A stretch of DNA of 18,185 nucleotides from CAZADH01 sp964483805. GTDB taxonomy: Bacteria > Muiribacteriota > Ozemobacteria > Ozemobacterales > Ozemobacteraceae. Positions 1 to 7,432 of this stretch are shown piece by piece. The stretch covers positions 1 through 18,185 of the forward strand of contig CAZADH010000104.1 in the NCBI GenBank assembly GCA_964483805.1, written 5' to 3'. The translations under genes and the position numbers were made by a program. The first letter of the stretch is position 1; each line of letters opens with the position of its first letter. The notes below the pieces were generated by a model that saw only the letters and a program-made list of their open reading frames with translations, searched no databases and had not been told where the DNA came from.

Positions 1-1
1 A

Positions 2-1015
2 GATCTCTTGAAGATGCTCGAACACGCCGACCCGCGTCCCAAGCTGTCGGCGACCTTCGCGCTGGGCGAGATCGGGCGTGCCCTGGCCCCGACGCCCAAC
101 GATCCGCTTGCCAAGCGCATCGGGCAACTCATCGCCGAACAACTGGCCGGGGGCAGTGGGGATAGTGCGACCGCGGTCGTCCCGCCCGCCGACACCCCGG
201 TGCCCACCTCGGCACCCGCGACGCCGGCCGCGCCGGTTGTTCCAGCCGCCAAGGGCAAGACACCGACACCGGCGGCCGTGGCCACCCCCGCCCAACCAAC
301 GCCGGCCGCTGCCGCCCCCGAGATCAACTTCGAGCAGGTGGTCGAACAGGCCACCAACGCCTTCAACGAGAAGCAGTTCGACCAGGCCGAGAAACTGTAT
401 GCCAAAGTATTGCAGGCGAACCCCGAACACCTGCACGCGCTCATGGGCGTGGCCAACCTTTATATGGAGTGCAAGCGCTTCGACGAGGCCGCCCTGCATT
501 TCGAGAAGGCGCTGTCGGTGCAGCCCACGCTGGTGAAGGCGCACTACAACCTCGGCACCATCCGGTATTTTCACAAAGACTTCGAGAAGGCCAAGCATCA
601 CCTGCTCGAGGCCATTCGCATCTACCCGAAGATTCTCGGGGCGTATCTCATTCTGGCGCAGATCTTCCAGTTGCATGGTGAAACGGCCGAGAGCATCGAC
701 CTGTTGTCGCGCGCCATCCGCCTCAATCCGCGCAACCCGATCCTGTATCAGAAGCTCGCGTTGCTGTTGCTCTACGAGCGCCGTTTCCCGCAGGCGGCCC
801 AGGTGCTCGAGCAGGCGGTGAACCTGTCGCCGCTCGATGCCGAGTCACAGATGATGCTGGCGTTGACCTGGCAGACGATGGGCGACCCGGCACGCGGTTT
901 CGCCGCCATCGACGACTGCCTGCGCGCCTGCGCCCAGTCGCCCCGCCCCGAAGAGACTTTGCGCTCGATGTTGCGCAGCTACATCAACTTCAAGACCCAC
1001 TTTTCCGACAAGTGA
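2..1015 (+). CDS. HEAT/TPR-repeat protein, 5' end outside the window
   Basis: Probable scaffold or protein-interaction protein; no enzymatic motif is visible. The frame is open to the left edge, and the first 25 or so residues (LLKMLEHADPRPKL, then ATFALGEIGR) read like the end of a HEAT repeat, so the gene probably begins upstream and the ATG/TTG near position 8 is not trusted as a start. A Pro/Ala/Thr-rich linker (about residues 50-105) follows, then five or six tetratricopeptide repeats (about 108-310), with typical A-x-x-x-G/A-N/Y and NP signatures such as FDQAEKLYAKVLQANP and FDEAALHFEKALSVQP. No signal peptide or membrane segment is visible in the part present. It is the first gene of a same-strand row ending with recG, 62 nt before the next gene. 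The TPR assignment is firm, the HEAT part is likely, and the cellular role is unknown. Confidence 0.85.
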   Translation, partial: DLLKMLEHADPRPKLSATFALGEIGRALAPTPNDPLAKRIGQLIAEQLAGGSGDSATAVVPPADTPVPTSAPATPAAPVVPAAKGKTPTPAAVATPAQPTPAAAAPEINFEQVVEQATNAFNEKQFDQAEKLYAKVLQANPEHLHALMGVANLYMECKRFDEAALHFEKALSVQPTLVKAHYNLGTIRYFHKDFEKAKHHLLEAIRIYPKILGAYLILAQIFQLHGETAESIDLLSRAIRLNPRNPILYQKLALLLLYERRFPQAAQVLEQAVNLSPLDAESQMMLALTWQTMGDPARGFAAIDDCLRACAQSPRPEETLRSMLRSYINFKTHFSDK

Positions 1016-1077
1016 CGGGCGTCGGGGCGTACCCCGGGTGCACCGCCGACCCCAAACGATAAAACGGAGGGCCCGCT

Positions 1078-1275
1078 ATGGCCGTCAAACTCGTCAAGGC
1101 GAACCGCCTGTGGAACTACAAAACCATCGACCTGCTGCCGATGCACGGCCGAACCTTTCTCGATGATCTGGGCAAACTGCTCGACGAGGCCGGCAAACAG
1201 GGCTGGGAACTCGCCTTCATGTGCGAGCAATACATGGTATTGAAACAACTGTTCGTGGCGGCTGAGAAAGATTGA
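1078..1275 (+). CDS. Small DUF4177-like protein
   Basis: A 65-aa cytoplasmic protein with an ATG start and a good ribosome site (GGAGG at 1066-1070, 7 nt upstream). The pattern W-x-Y-K-T near the N-terminus, an amphipathic helix (LDDLGKLLDEAGKQ) and then GWEL followed by a hydrophobic strand and a late LK is the layout of the small DUF4177 family, whose members have no established biochemical role. That family is known from many bacteria as stand-alone proteins of this length. Here the C-terminal glycine-rich turn common in DUF4177 is replaced by CEQYMVLKQLF. The stop codon overlaps the TTG start of the next gene, so it is probably part of the recG operon. The family match is by pattern only; the gene itself is well supported by its ribosome site and packing. 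Confidence 0.75.
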   Translation: MAVKLVKANRLWNYKTIDLLPMHGRTFLDDLGKLLDEAGKQGWELAFMCEQYMVLKQLFVAAEKD

Positions 1276-1802
1276 ACCGCACCGCCGGGCGCCGGCCCGG
1301 CCTCTTCCGCTCTCGCACGGGGGCAACCGGCCTGACGTTCAGCCGCTCGCTGTTCATCGTTGCCGTGGTGACCGTGGTTTATCTGCTGTTTGCCGTTAAC
1401 TCGGCCTATCGGCACGAAGCAATGGCTGAGGCTGCGTTTGCACGTGAACTGACGAGACTCGATTTGAAAATGAAGGCCGCTCACGATGCCGGCAAAGCCG
1501 ATCGGCTCAAAGAATTCATCATATCTCAGGGGAGCGAACTCAACCGGCACATGTTCAGCCGAAGGCGCCTCGAAATCTACCAGGAACTGCTCGAAACACT
1601 CGATGATTACCGGATCCTGCTGGAACTGCATCCGCGTTACCCCGATACGATCCCCGCGGCCCACTGGGAAGGCCGTGGCGTTGCCTTGCGTTATGAAGAG
1701 TTCCGCCGGTTGCCCGAGAAACCGGTGTCGTTCGACACGCCGATTCTCGAGTGCGAGATTGCCGAAACGCTCGCCCGGAACTTCGCCCGTCTGAAGCAGT
1801 GA
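1272..1802 (+). CDS. Small single-pass membrane protein of unknown function
   Basis: A 176-aa protein I do not recognise. The start chosen is TTG at 1272, which overlaps the previous stop (TTGA) and suggests translational coupling; the ribosome site is weak (GAGAAAG just upstream). An Arg-rich N-terminal tail of about 24 residues precedes one hydrophobic helix (about 25-43, LFIVAVVTVVYLLF), so the N-terminus is probably cytoplasmic and the rest external. The soluble part is mostly charged helix (about 50-110, including AFARELTRLDLKMKAA), followed by a more compact region with conserved-looking aromatic and proline residues. The next gene, recG, begins inside its stop codon (GTGA). The N-in, short-helix, coiled-coil-like design superficially resembles small division or envelope scaffold proteins, but no motif supports naming it as one. 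Confidence 0.7.
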   Translation: MNRTAGRRPGLFRSRTGATGLTFSRSLFIVAVVTVVYLLFAVNSAYRHEAMAEAAFARELTRLDLKMKAAHDAGKADRLKEFIISQGSELNRHMFSRRRLEIYQELLETLDDYRILLELHPRYPDTIPAAHWEGRGVALRYEEFRRLPEKPVSFDTPILECEIAETLARNFARLKQ

Positions 1803-4198
1803 CACCCGCCACACCACCGCCGGCGGCCCGACCGCGCCGCCGGGCCGCATCCGCGCCCCTGACACTGCACAGCCCCATCGCTGACGTTCCCGGCGTCGGC
1901 CCGAAGAAGGCCGAAGCCCTCACGGCGATCGGCGTGCGCACCGTGTTCGACCTGTGCCTCAACCTGCCACCCAAACGCCACGAGGATCGCACGCGCACTG
2001 TGCGCACCGCCCAACTCGTTCCCGAGCAGGTGTCGCCGGGTCCGTGGCACGGGATTCTGATCGACAGCAAGATCCAGTTCATGCGCGGCCGCATGAGTCT
2101 CACCTGGGCGACGTTCCGCGAGGCCGCGCCGGCCGAACGAACCGCCGGCCCGGATTCGGCAGTCGCAAGTTCCCCGCCCCCAACCCTCCGCGCCCGCTGG
2201 TTCAACCTGCCCTACATCGCCAAGTCGCTCGAGCCAAACAGGGGTTATTACCTGTTTGGCACCGTGCGCACGATCAACGGGCAACTGACCTTCGACCAGC
2301 CCGAGATCGAACCCGACGATCAACCCTGCCCGAGCCCGGTCGCAGGGGGGCTGACCCCGGTCTACCCTAGTTCCAAAGCGCTCAGCGGCGCCCATGTCAG
2401 CCCACGGGCGTTGCGGCTGCTCATCGCCCGCACGCTCGGCGCCCTCGACTGGGCCGCCTCGCTGCCCGAACCCGATCGCCCGCCGTTTTCGGTGATCCGC
2501 GAGGCCATGCTGCACCTGCACTGGCCCCCCACCCCGGCCCAGCATGCGAGCGCCCGCCACACCCTCGACTTTCTCTTGCACGTGCTCTTTCAACTGGGCC
2601 TGCTCGAGCGGCGACGGTTGCTGACCGGGACCTTGCCCGCGGGTGAACTGGCATCTGACGGCGGTTCCAATTTAACACCGGGCACAATATCGGAAATGCA
2701 TTCAATACAATGTATGTCGTCAATGACCTCGCGGCTGCCGTTTGCACTGACCGGCGATCAACAACGAACCCTGGCGACACTCCTTGGCGAACTGCGCACC
2801 GACCAACCGATGAACCGCTTGCTGCAGGGCGAGGTGGGCTCGGGCAAGACGCTGGTCTCGTTTCTTGCAGCAATCGATCTGCTGACACGCGACACCACCG
2901 CGCAGGTGGCGTTCATGGCCCCGACCGAGATTCTCGTGCGCCAACACCTGCGCACCTTCGCGCGGTTCCTGCCCGATTACGCCGGCGCCACCGCTGCCTT
3001 GACCGGCGCCACGACCGCTGCCGAACGACGCGAGCTGGCCGCGGGCCTGCTGTCGGGCCGCGTGCGCATCCTGTTCGGCACGCACGCCCTGCTCGAAGAC
3101 CCGGTGCAGTTCGCCGATCTGCGCTTCGTCATCGTCGACGAGCAGCACCGGTTCGGGGTCAACCATCGTCACGCACTGGTCGCCAAGGGCGCACGACCGC
3201 ATCTGCTGGTGATGACGGCCACGCCGATCCCCCGATCGCTGGCGCTCACGGTATTCGGCGACCTCGACGTCTCGGTGATCCGCGAACTGCCGGTCGGCCG
3301 CCAACCCGTGCGCACGCAGATCATCGACGCGCGCGCCGCCGCGATCGCAGCGGTCGCCGCCGAACTCGACCGGGGCCGCCAGGGTTACTGGATCTGCCCG
3401 CTGGTGCAGTCGTCGCGCAAGGTCGACTGGCGCAGCGTCGAGGCCGCAGCCGCCGAACTGAGCGCCGCCCTCGCGCCGCGCAAGGTTGCCGCCATCACCG
3501 GCCGGCTCGATGCCGCCACGAAACTGGCAACCATGGCCGCATTCAATGCCGGCGACATACAATTATTGACTGCAACCACGGTCGTCGAGGTCGGCATCGA
3601 TCATCCGAACGCGACGATCATGGTCATCGACAACCCCGAACGGTTTGGCCTGCCGCAATTGCATCAACTCCGCGGCCGCATTGGCCGCGGGCGCGAGGCC
3701 TCGACCTGCCTGCTGCTGCGCCACGCCGGGGCGCCGTCCGATGAGCCGTCTGCCGTCGAGGCGCCGGCCGCAAGAAAATCGACCCCCGTCTCGCCGACCA
3801 CCCGAACGCCGGCCACCAAGGCCCAGAATTCCGGAGTCTCGACCGCCGACGACACCGATGGCGGGGCCGGTACGCCGGCCGCGGGGACGCCCGCCGCCGG
3901 TACGCCGGCCGCCGGCGCCGACGAGCGACTGCAGATCTTCGCGCAGACCAGTGACGGCTTCACGCTCGCGCAATACGATCTCGACCTGCGCGGTGCCGGT
4001 GATCTCACCGGCATGCAACAGAGCGGCTTCGTTCACCCGATCTTCTCGCGCCTCGCGGCCCCCGAAATGATCGAGAAGGCCCGCCGCCGCGCCCGCCAGA
4101 TCGTCACCGACGACCCACCGGCGCACCGCGACTGGTTCGCAGCCGCAATGGCCGCCAGCTTCGGCGAGCACTTCGCCCGCTTTGTCGGGCGAGATTGA
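1799..4198 (+). CDS. recG: ATP-dependent DNA helicase RecG
   Basis: RecG is a superfamily 2 double-stranded DNA translocase that remodels stalled replication forks and Holliday junctions. The start chosen is GTG at 1799, overlapping the previous stop (GTGA); this gives 799 residues against roughly 690 for E. coli RecG. The order fits the family: helix-hairpin-helix-like opening (DVPGVGPKKAEAL, about 29-42) and wedge/OB-fold region (to about 300), Walker A GEVGSGKT (344-351), motif Ia APTEILVRQH (374-383), DEQH box (447-450), TATP (473-476), motif V around TTVVEVGIDHPNAT (593-606), motif VI QLRGRIGRG (623-631), and the RecG-specific DGFTLAQYDLDLRGAGDL and QQSG segment. Between motif VI and that segment lies an inserted Pro/Ala/Thr-rich stretch of about 50 residues (roughly 643-708) including three GTPAA repeats. 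All catalytic motifs are intact, so it should be active. Confidence 0.97.
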   Translation: MTPATPPPAARPRRRAASAPLTLHSPIADVPGVGPKKAEALTAIGVRTVFDLCLNLPPKRHEDRTRTVRTAQLVPEQVSPGPWHGILIDSKIQFMRGRMSLTWATFREAAPAERTAGPDSAVASSPPPTLRARWFNLPYIAKSLEPNRGYYLFGTVRTINGQLTFDQPEIEPDDQPCPSPVAGGLTPVYPSSKALSGAHVSPRALRLLIARTLGALDWAASLPEPDRPPFSVIREAMLHLHWPPTPAQHASARHTLDFLLHVLFQLGLLERRRLLTGTLPAGELASDGGSNLTPGTISEMHSIQCMSSMTSRLPFALTGDQQRTLATLLGELRTDQPMNRLLQGEVGSGKTLVSFLAAIDLLTRDTTAQVAFMAPTEILVRQHLRTFARFLPDYAGATAALTGATTAAERRELAAGLLSGRVRILFGTHALLEDPVQFADLRFVIVDEQHRFGVNHRHALVAKGARPHLLVMTATPIPRSLALTVFGDLDVSVIRELPVGRQPVRTQIIDARAAAIAAVAAELDRGRQGYWICPLVQSSRKVDWRSVEAAAAELSAALAPRKVAAITGRLDAATKLATMAAFNAGDIQLLTATTVVEVGIDHPNATIMVIDNPERFGLPQLHQLRGRIGRGREASTCLLLRHAGAPSDEPSAVEAPAARKSTPVSPTTRTPATKAQNSGVSTADDTDGGAGTPAAGTPAAGTPAAGADERLQIFAQTSDGFTLAQYDLDLRGAGDLTGMQQSGFVHPIFSRLAAPEMIEKARRRARQIVTDDPPAHRDWFAAAMAASFGEHFARFVGRD
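3869..3913 (+). repeat. Three tandem 15-bp units inside recG (GTPAA x3)
   Basis: Three in-frame 15-bp copies encode Gly-Thr-Pro-Ala-Ala. The copies differ only at synonymous third positions (for example ggt/ggg for Gly and ccg/ccc for Pro). The array lies inside the low-complexity insertion of RecG. Length change by slippage would keep the frame. Confidence 0.85.
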
Positions 4199-4445
4199 GC
4201 GACAGTGGTTCCGGCGACCGCGCGGCTTCCACAAAACTCCGAGGAATGGCCACCAGACGTGGAGTTCTCATCGTCACCGAAGACAACACCACGGTTCACA
4301 GCAGCAAACAGGCACTGGCAGCGGGACCGGAACACACGCGGCGTCAAGAAAATGCAATACATGATCAGAGGTCGAGCGCAAGATGATGACCCGGAACGGC
4401 AAGGATGCGCCGTGCACCGTTCCCGTCATGACACCGCTCCGCCGT

Positions 4446-4474
4446 TTGCGGAACCTGCTGGCCCACGCTATCAT
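4446..4474 (+). promoter_or_regulatory. Putative sigma70 promoter set for leaderless translation of the Rpn-like gene
   Basis: TTGCGG (4446-4451) and TATCAT (4469-4474) are separated by 17 nt, the ideal spacing. The A of the ATG at 4481 is 7 nt beyond the -10 box, so transcription would start at or beside the start codon. The two boxes closely resemble those of the groEL promoter at the other end of the window. This is pattern evidence only. Confidence 0.5.
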
Positions 4475-4480
4475 CGAGGT

Positions 4481-4972
4481 ATGGGCACCCATGACCACCC
4501 ATACAAGTTGCTGTTCTCGCACCCGGAGATGGTTCGAGATCTCCTGCTGACCTTTGTCGACGAGAACTGGGTGAAAGATCTCGATTTCAGCACACTGCAG
4601 CGCCGCCCCAATAGCTTCGTCAGCGACGATCTTCAGGAGGTCGATGCCATGTTGTCAGAAACCGTCATCGAGTGGACCAAACAATGGAAGGAAGAAGGGC
4701 TCGCTGCAGGAAGGGCCGAGGGACTCGCCGCGGGGAAAGCCGAGGGCAGAGCCGAGGGGCGGCGCGAAGCGGTTGAAGAGGTGACCCGCAAGCTGCTCGC
4801 GCATGGTATGCCCATCGAGGAGGTCGCAGCCATCACCGGTCTGTCGGTCGCTGAAATCGAGCAGTTGAAGCCACACCTGGTGTCGGAACCCGCGGCCCCC
4901 TTCGCCACAAAGAAACCGGCTCGCAAACCGGCGGCGGTAGGCCGCTCGCAAGGACCGGGACGACAAACGTAG
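4481..4972 (+). CDS. Core-deleted Rpn-family (recombination-promoting nuclease / putative transposase) remnant
   Basis: The 163 residues begin with the typical N-terminus of the Rpn/PD-(D/E)XK family (HDHPYKLLFSHPEMVRDLL, then LDFSTLQRRPNSFVSDDL) and end with its typical C-terminus (EVDAMLSETVIEWTKQWKEEG, Glu/Gly/Ala-rich AEG repeats at about 71-97, then MPIEEVAAITGLSVAEIEQL). In the family these parts are normally separated by well over 100 residues holding the nuclease core; here they meet at residues 48-54 (4622-4642) with the frame kept. No PD-(D/E)XK catalytic residues remain, so nuclease activity is very unlikely. Start ATG 4481 is chosen because the family motif begins at once; the frame is open upstream, but that part is not protein-like. 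A Lys/Arg/Ala-rich tail (about 143-163) is extra. It may be a decaying gene or a small non-catalytic product. Confidence 0.75.
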   Translation: MGTHDHPYKLLFSHPEMVRDLLLTFVDENWVKDLDFSTLQRRPNSFVSDDLQEVDAMLSETVIEWTKQWKEEGLAAGRAEGLAAGKAEGRAEGRREAVEEVTRKLLAHGMPIEEVAAITGLSVAEIEQLKPHLVSEPAAPFATKKPARKPAAVGRSQGPGRQT

Positions 4973-5383
4973 CGCCAGCCCGAAGGACACCGTCGCCAAA
5001 CGCGGGTAGCCTGGGAGCACTTCGATCTGGCGGGCTGCACTGTCCGCCCAGCGCCACTGGAGGGCCCGATCCTGCCAGGTCAGACGAATCGAACCGTTAC
5101 CGCTGATCGCGGCCAGGTTCGTCGGCGCCGGGGGCCGCGCTGCCACCGGTGTCGCCGAAACGGTCGGCGAACGAACGACTTCCTGTCCGTTGAGCAATGC
5201 TGTCACCAGGTAATAATACGTAGTTCCGTTCGCGAGGCCAGAGTGCCGCCAGGTGGTCGTGGCCACCTCGGTGTACGCAACCGCGGGGTCCGGGGCCGCC
5301 CCCGCCGCCCACCGCACCCGATACGTCGTGACTCCGCCGATCGCGTTCCAGCCCAGATCGACGAACCCGGCGCCCGCCTGCGC
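4973..5383 (-). pseudogene. Fn3-domain tail cut off from the upstream lipoprotein gene by an in-frame TGA
   Basis: Directly after the TGA at 5384-5386, the same frame continues with clear fibronectin type III sequence: GFVDLGWNAIGGVTTYRVRW, then LANGTTYYYLVTALLNGQE and SPTVSATPV. A second Fn3 starts (PPAPTNLAAISGNGSIRLTW, ending near 5075). After that the frame remains open but no longer resembles Fn3, and it abuts the convergent Rpn-like gene. The region has no plausible start of its own at the domain boundary. It therefore reads as the former C-terminal part of the lipoprotein at 5384-6649, interrupted by a nonsense codon and probably truncated or rearranged at its far end. Recognisable homology covers about 5075-5383; the rest is unassigned. 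Confidence 0.7.
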
Positions 5384-6649
5384 TCAGGCGGCAAGGTGAA
5401 TAGTCATTTGTGGCGTGGTGCCCGTACCGTCACCACTGTTCAAACGATAGGTGCGCAACAAACGCGACGAACCGTTGCGAACCTGGGCCGTGAAGATTCG
5501 CTGGCCATCGTATGTCAGCGACTCCACGGCGGCCGGCTCGCCGCCGGCCGAGGGAGCCTCAGACGCAAAGTAGCGGGTCCACATCAAACCGGTATCGGTC
5601 GCGTTACCCAAGCGGGCCGCGCCATCGTTCTGCCCTCCCCAGCGCAACGCGTAAGGGCAGCGCTCGGTCGCATGCCAACCTCCGACAACGACCGAGTCAT
5701 CGACCAGAACAATCGCCGGCCCGACAGTGCCGGGCACGGCACAAAACGCCTTCAGCGACTGGTTGACAATGTCAATACGAATCATTACAGACAGGTTGCC
5801 GCTGTCGTGACCAAGTTTCACGTAGCCATAACCTGCCAACCCATGCCGGATCACCTGGGAGAACGTCAAGCCAGCCGGGCTCGCCCCATTGAGCTGTGCC
5901 GCCTGAAACCAGTTGGCCAACGGTTTCGTCCAGAGCAGGTTGCCGGCGCGCCACGCTTCGAGTGAACGCCCATCGACACTGCCGCGCAACGACACAAAGG
6001 TCGGGCTGTTGACCCGCTCGAGCAGACTGTTGAACGCATCGACCTGCGTCTGTGTTCCCTGCGTCCCGCTTGTACCTGCGATGACCTGCTGCGCCAACCC
6101 AACCATATTGGCCTGCGGAACACCCGACAACACGGGCGACTGCGCCACCAACCGCAGAACCTGAGCGAGCAGATCTGACGTCATGCCCGAGCCGGTCGGG
6201 TTGATCACCATCGCGTTCGGCCCGCTGTTCAACGGCGCAGCTCCTTGAAAATCCGTGTAACCATCAACGCTGCCGTTGTCGATCTGGGCCTCGGCGATCG
6301 TCGGACCGATCGGCACGTTCTCGATGGTCGTCGAAGCGCGCCCATCTGCACCGACATCGACCGAGCGGGACGCAACCTCAGTCTCTCCGGTCACGGTCAA
6401 CCCACGCAGGATCCAGCGGACGCGGGCGATAGCTTTGCGATTCGTCGGTTCCACCCGAATCGATGCTGGAGCCACGTCGGGGGTGACCTGCACCGAGAAG
6501 CTCACGGTGGCGCGCCCCGATTGCTGCGCACGCGGCATCACCTGTTGCAGACCCACATCGACCGGGTTCGTCGCACACCCGCCGGCCAACCACAACCCAA
6601 GCACCGAGCAGAACAGAACAACCACAAATCGCACGCCGTTGTGACCCAT
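5384..6649 (-). CDS. Lipoprotein of unknown function (C-terminally interrupted)
   Basis: A 421-aa predicted lipoprotein. The start at 6649 is preferred because a strong GGGGGGAGG lies 9 nt upstream; the earlier in-frame ATG at 6658 touches that site directly. The signal peptide (VRFVVVLFCSVLGLWLAGGC) ends in a lipobox-like LAGGC with Cys25. The exported part starts with a beta-rich region (about 40-140, ATVSFSVQVTPDVAPASIRV and VGADGRASTTIENVPIG), a helical stretch (about 150-215), then a mixed region with many aromatic residues. No enzymatic motif is recognised. The frame ends at a TGA lying inside what reads as an Fn3 domain: MTIHLAA before it and AQAGAGFVDLGW after it align with the next Fn3 start. 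The intact ancestor was therefore probably a longer Fn3-bearing surface lipoprotein. It is divergent from the Uma2 gene. Confidence 0.75.
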   Translation of the reverse strand: MGHNGVRFVVVLFCSVLGLWLAGGCATNPVDVGLQQVMPRAQQSGRATVSFSVQVTPDVAPASIRVEPTNRKAIARVRWILRGLTVTGETEVASRSVDVGADGRASTTIENVPIGPTIAEAQIDNGSVDGYTDFQGAAPLNSGPNAMVINPTGSGMTSDLLAQVLRLVAQSPVLSGVPQANMVGLAQQVIAGTSGTQGTQTQVDAFNSLLERVNSPTFVSLRGSVDGRSLEAWRAGNLLWTKPLANWFQAAQLNGASPAGLTFSQVIRHGLAGYGYVKLGHDSGNLSVMIRIDIVNQSLKAFCAVPGTVGPAIVLVDDSVVVGGWHATERCPYALRWGGQNDGAARLGNATDTGLMWTRYFASEAPSAGGEPAAVESLTYDGQRIFTAQVRNGSSRLLRTYRLNSGDGTGTTPQMTIHLAA

Positions 6650-6747
6650 AAACCGCATCCTCCCCCCACCATGCCTGACCGACAAGTGTGGTATGTCGCC
6701 GTTCTACCCCGACGGCACCGCGAGGACCAACCCCGATTCTCGACATC

Positions 6748-6756
6748 TGTTACAAT
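6748..6756 (+). promoter_or_regulatory. Putative extended -10 promoter of the Uma2-family gene
   Basis: TGT followed by TACAAT (6748-6756) forms an extended -10 element about 50 nt before the GTG start. No convincing -35 box is seen at 16-18 nt, which extended -10 promoters can tolerate. It lies in the 155-nt divergent gap between the lipoprotein and Uma2 genes. Confidence 0.4.
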
Positions 6757-6804
6757 GACCCGCAGGAATTCTGAGGTCTCGGGTGTCACCGCCAGGAGGT
6801 TCAT

Positions 6805-7398
6805 GTGCCGCATCCCCATCGAAAATCGGAGCGTCGGTATACCTATGGAGATTATCGCACCTGGCCCGAAGACCAACGGTGGGAGCTGATCAGCGGGGTC
6901 GCTTACGATGTGACTCCTGCCCCGTCGCGGTTTCATTCGCTGGTTTCGGGGGAACTGTTCCGGCAGTTCGCGAATTTCTTCGATGGGAAACCGTGCGAGG
7001 TTCACGATGCGCCATTCGATGTCCTTCTCCCTCTCGGCGACGAAAAGGACGATGATGTAGAAACGGTCGTTCAGCCGGATATCCTGATCGTCTGCGATTC
7101 TCGAAAACTTGATCGCAAGGGGTGCCGCGGCGCGCCGGATCTCGTCATCGAAGTCCTTTCCCCGACATCGTTATCGAAAGACGCCATACTCAAAAGAGAG
7201 CAATACCAGAGGGCCGGGGTGAAATCTTACTGGCTCATCGACCCAGAGCAACGCGAGATCAGCATTCTGGAACTGTCTGAGCACGGGGCATACCGTCTCA
7301 CCGGCATCTTCCGTGAGCGGGATGTGATCTCGGTGACCGGGTTCGCCGGCCTACAGATCGATGTCGAGAAGGTCTTTGCCCGCCTGCCGAAGGAATAG
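6805..7398 (+). CDS. Uma2-family (DUF820) PD-(D/E)XK nuclease-like protein
   Basis: A 197-aa protein with the Uma2/DUF820 layout: an N-terminal WELISGVAYDVTPAPSRFH segment, then VVQPDILIVCD, then GAPDLVIEVLSPTS, a Lys-containing helix (AILKREQYQRAGV) and SYWLIDPEQREI. The Asp of QPDIL and the Glu of IEVLSP are the usual acidic positions of this restriction-endonuclease-like fold. The family is abundant in cyanobacteria, planctomycetes and other large-genome bacteria; its biological role is not established. The start is GTG at 6805, set by a perfect AGGAGG at 6794-6799 with 5 nt spacing. An ATG overlapping it by one base (6803) is out of frame. The gene stands alone, divergent from one lipoprotein gene and convergent with another. 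All motifs look intact. Confidence 0.9.
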   Translation: MPHPHRKSERRYTYGDYRTWPEDQRWELISGVAYDVTPAPSRFHSLVSGELFRQFANFFDGKPCEVHDAPFDVLLPLGDEKDDDVETVVQPDILIVCDSRKLDRKGCRGAPDLVIEVLSPTSLSKDAILKREQYQRAGVKSYWLIDPEQREISILELSEHGAYRLTGIFRERDVISVTGFAGLQIDVEKVFARLPKE

Positions 7399-7432
7399 AA
7401 ACCACCACGGAAGCGCGAGCCTCTACCAAAAA

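Noticed and set aside
4393..4423. Inverted repeat GGAACGG/CCGTTCC after recG as a terminator
   Set aside because: Only 7 bp around a 17-nt loop and no T-tract follows; too weak to call.
4199..4480. Open frame continuing from the recG stop into the Rpn-like gene (92 codons ahead of 4481)
   Set aside because: It has mixed codon-position GC, no family resemblance and no ribosome site; the Rpn family motif starts right at the ATG at 4481. The frame is probably open by chance in GC-rich DNA.
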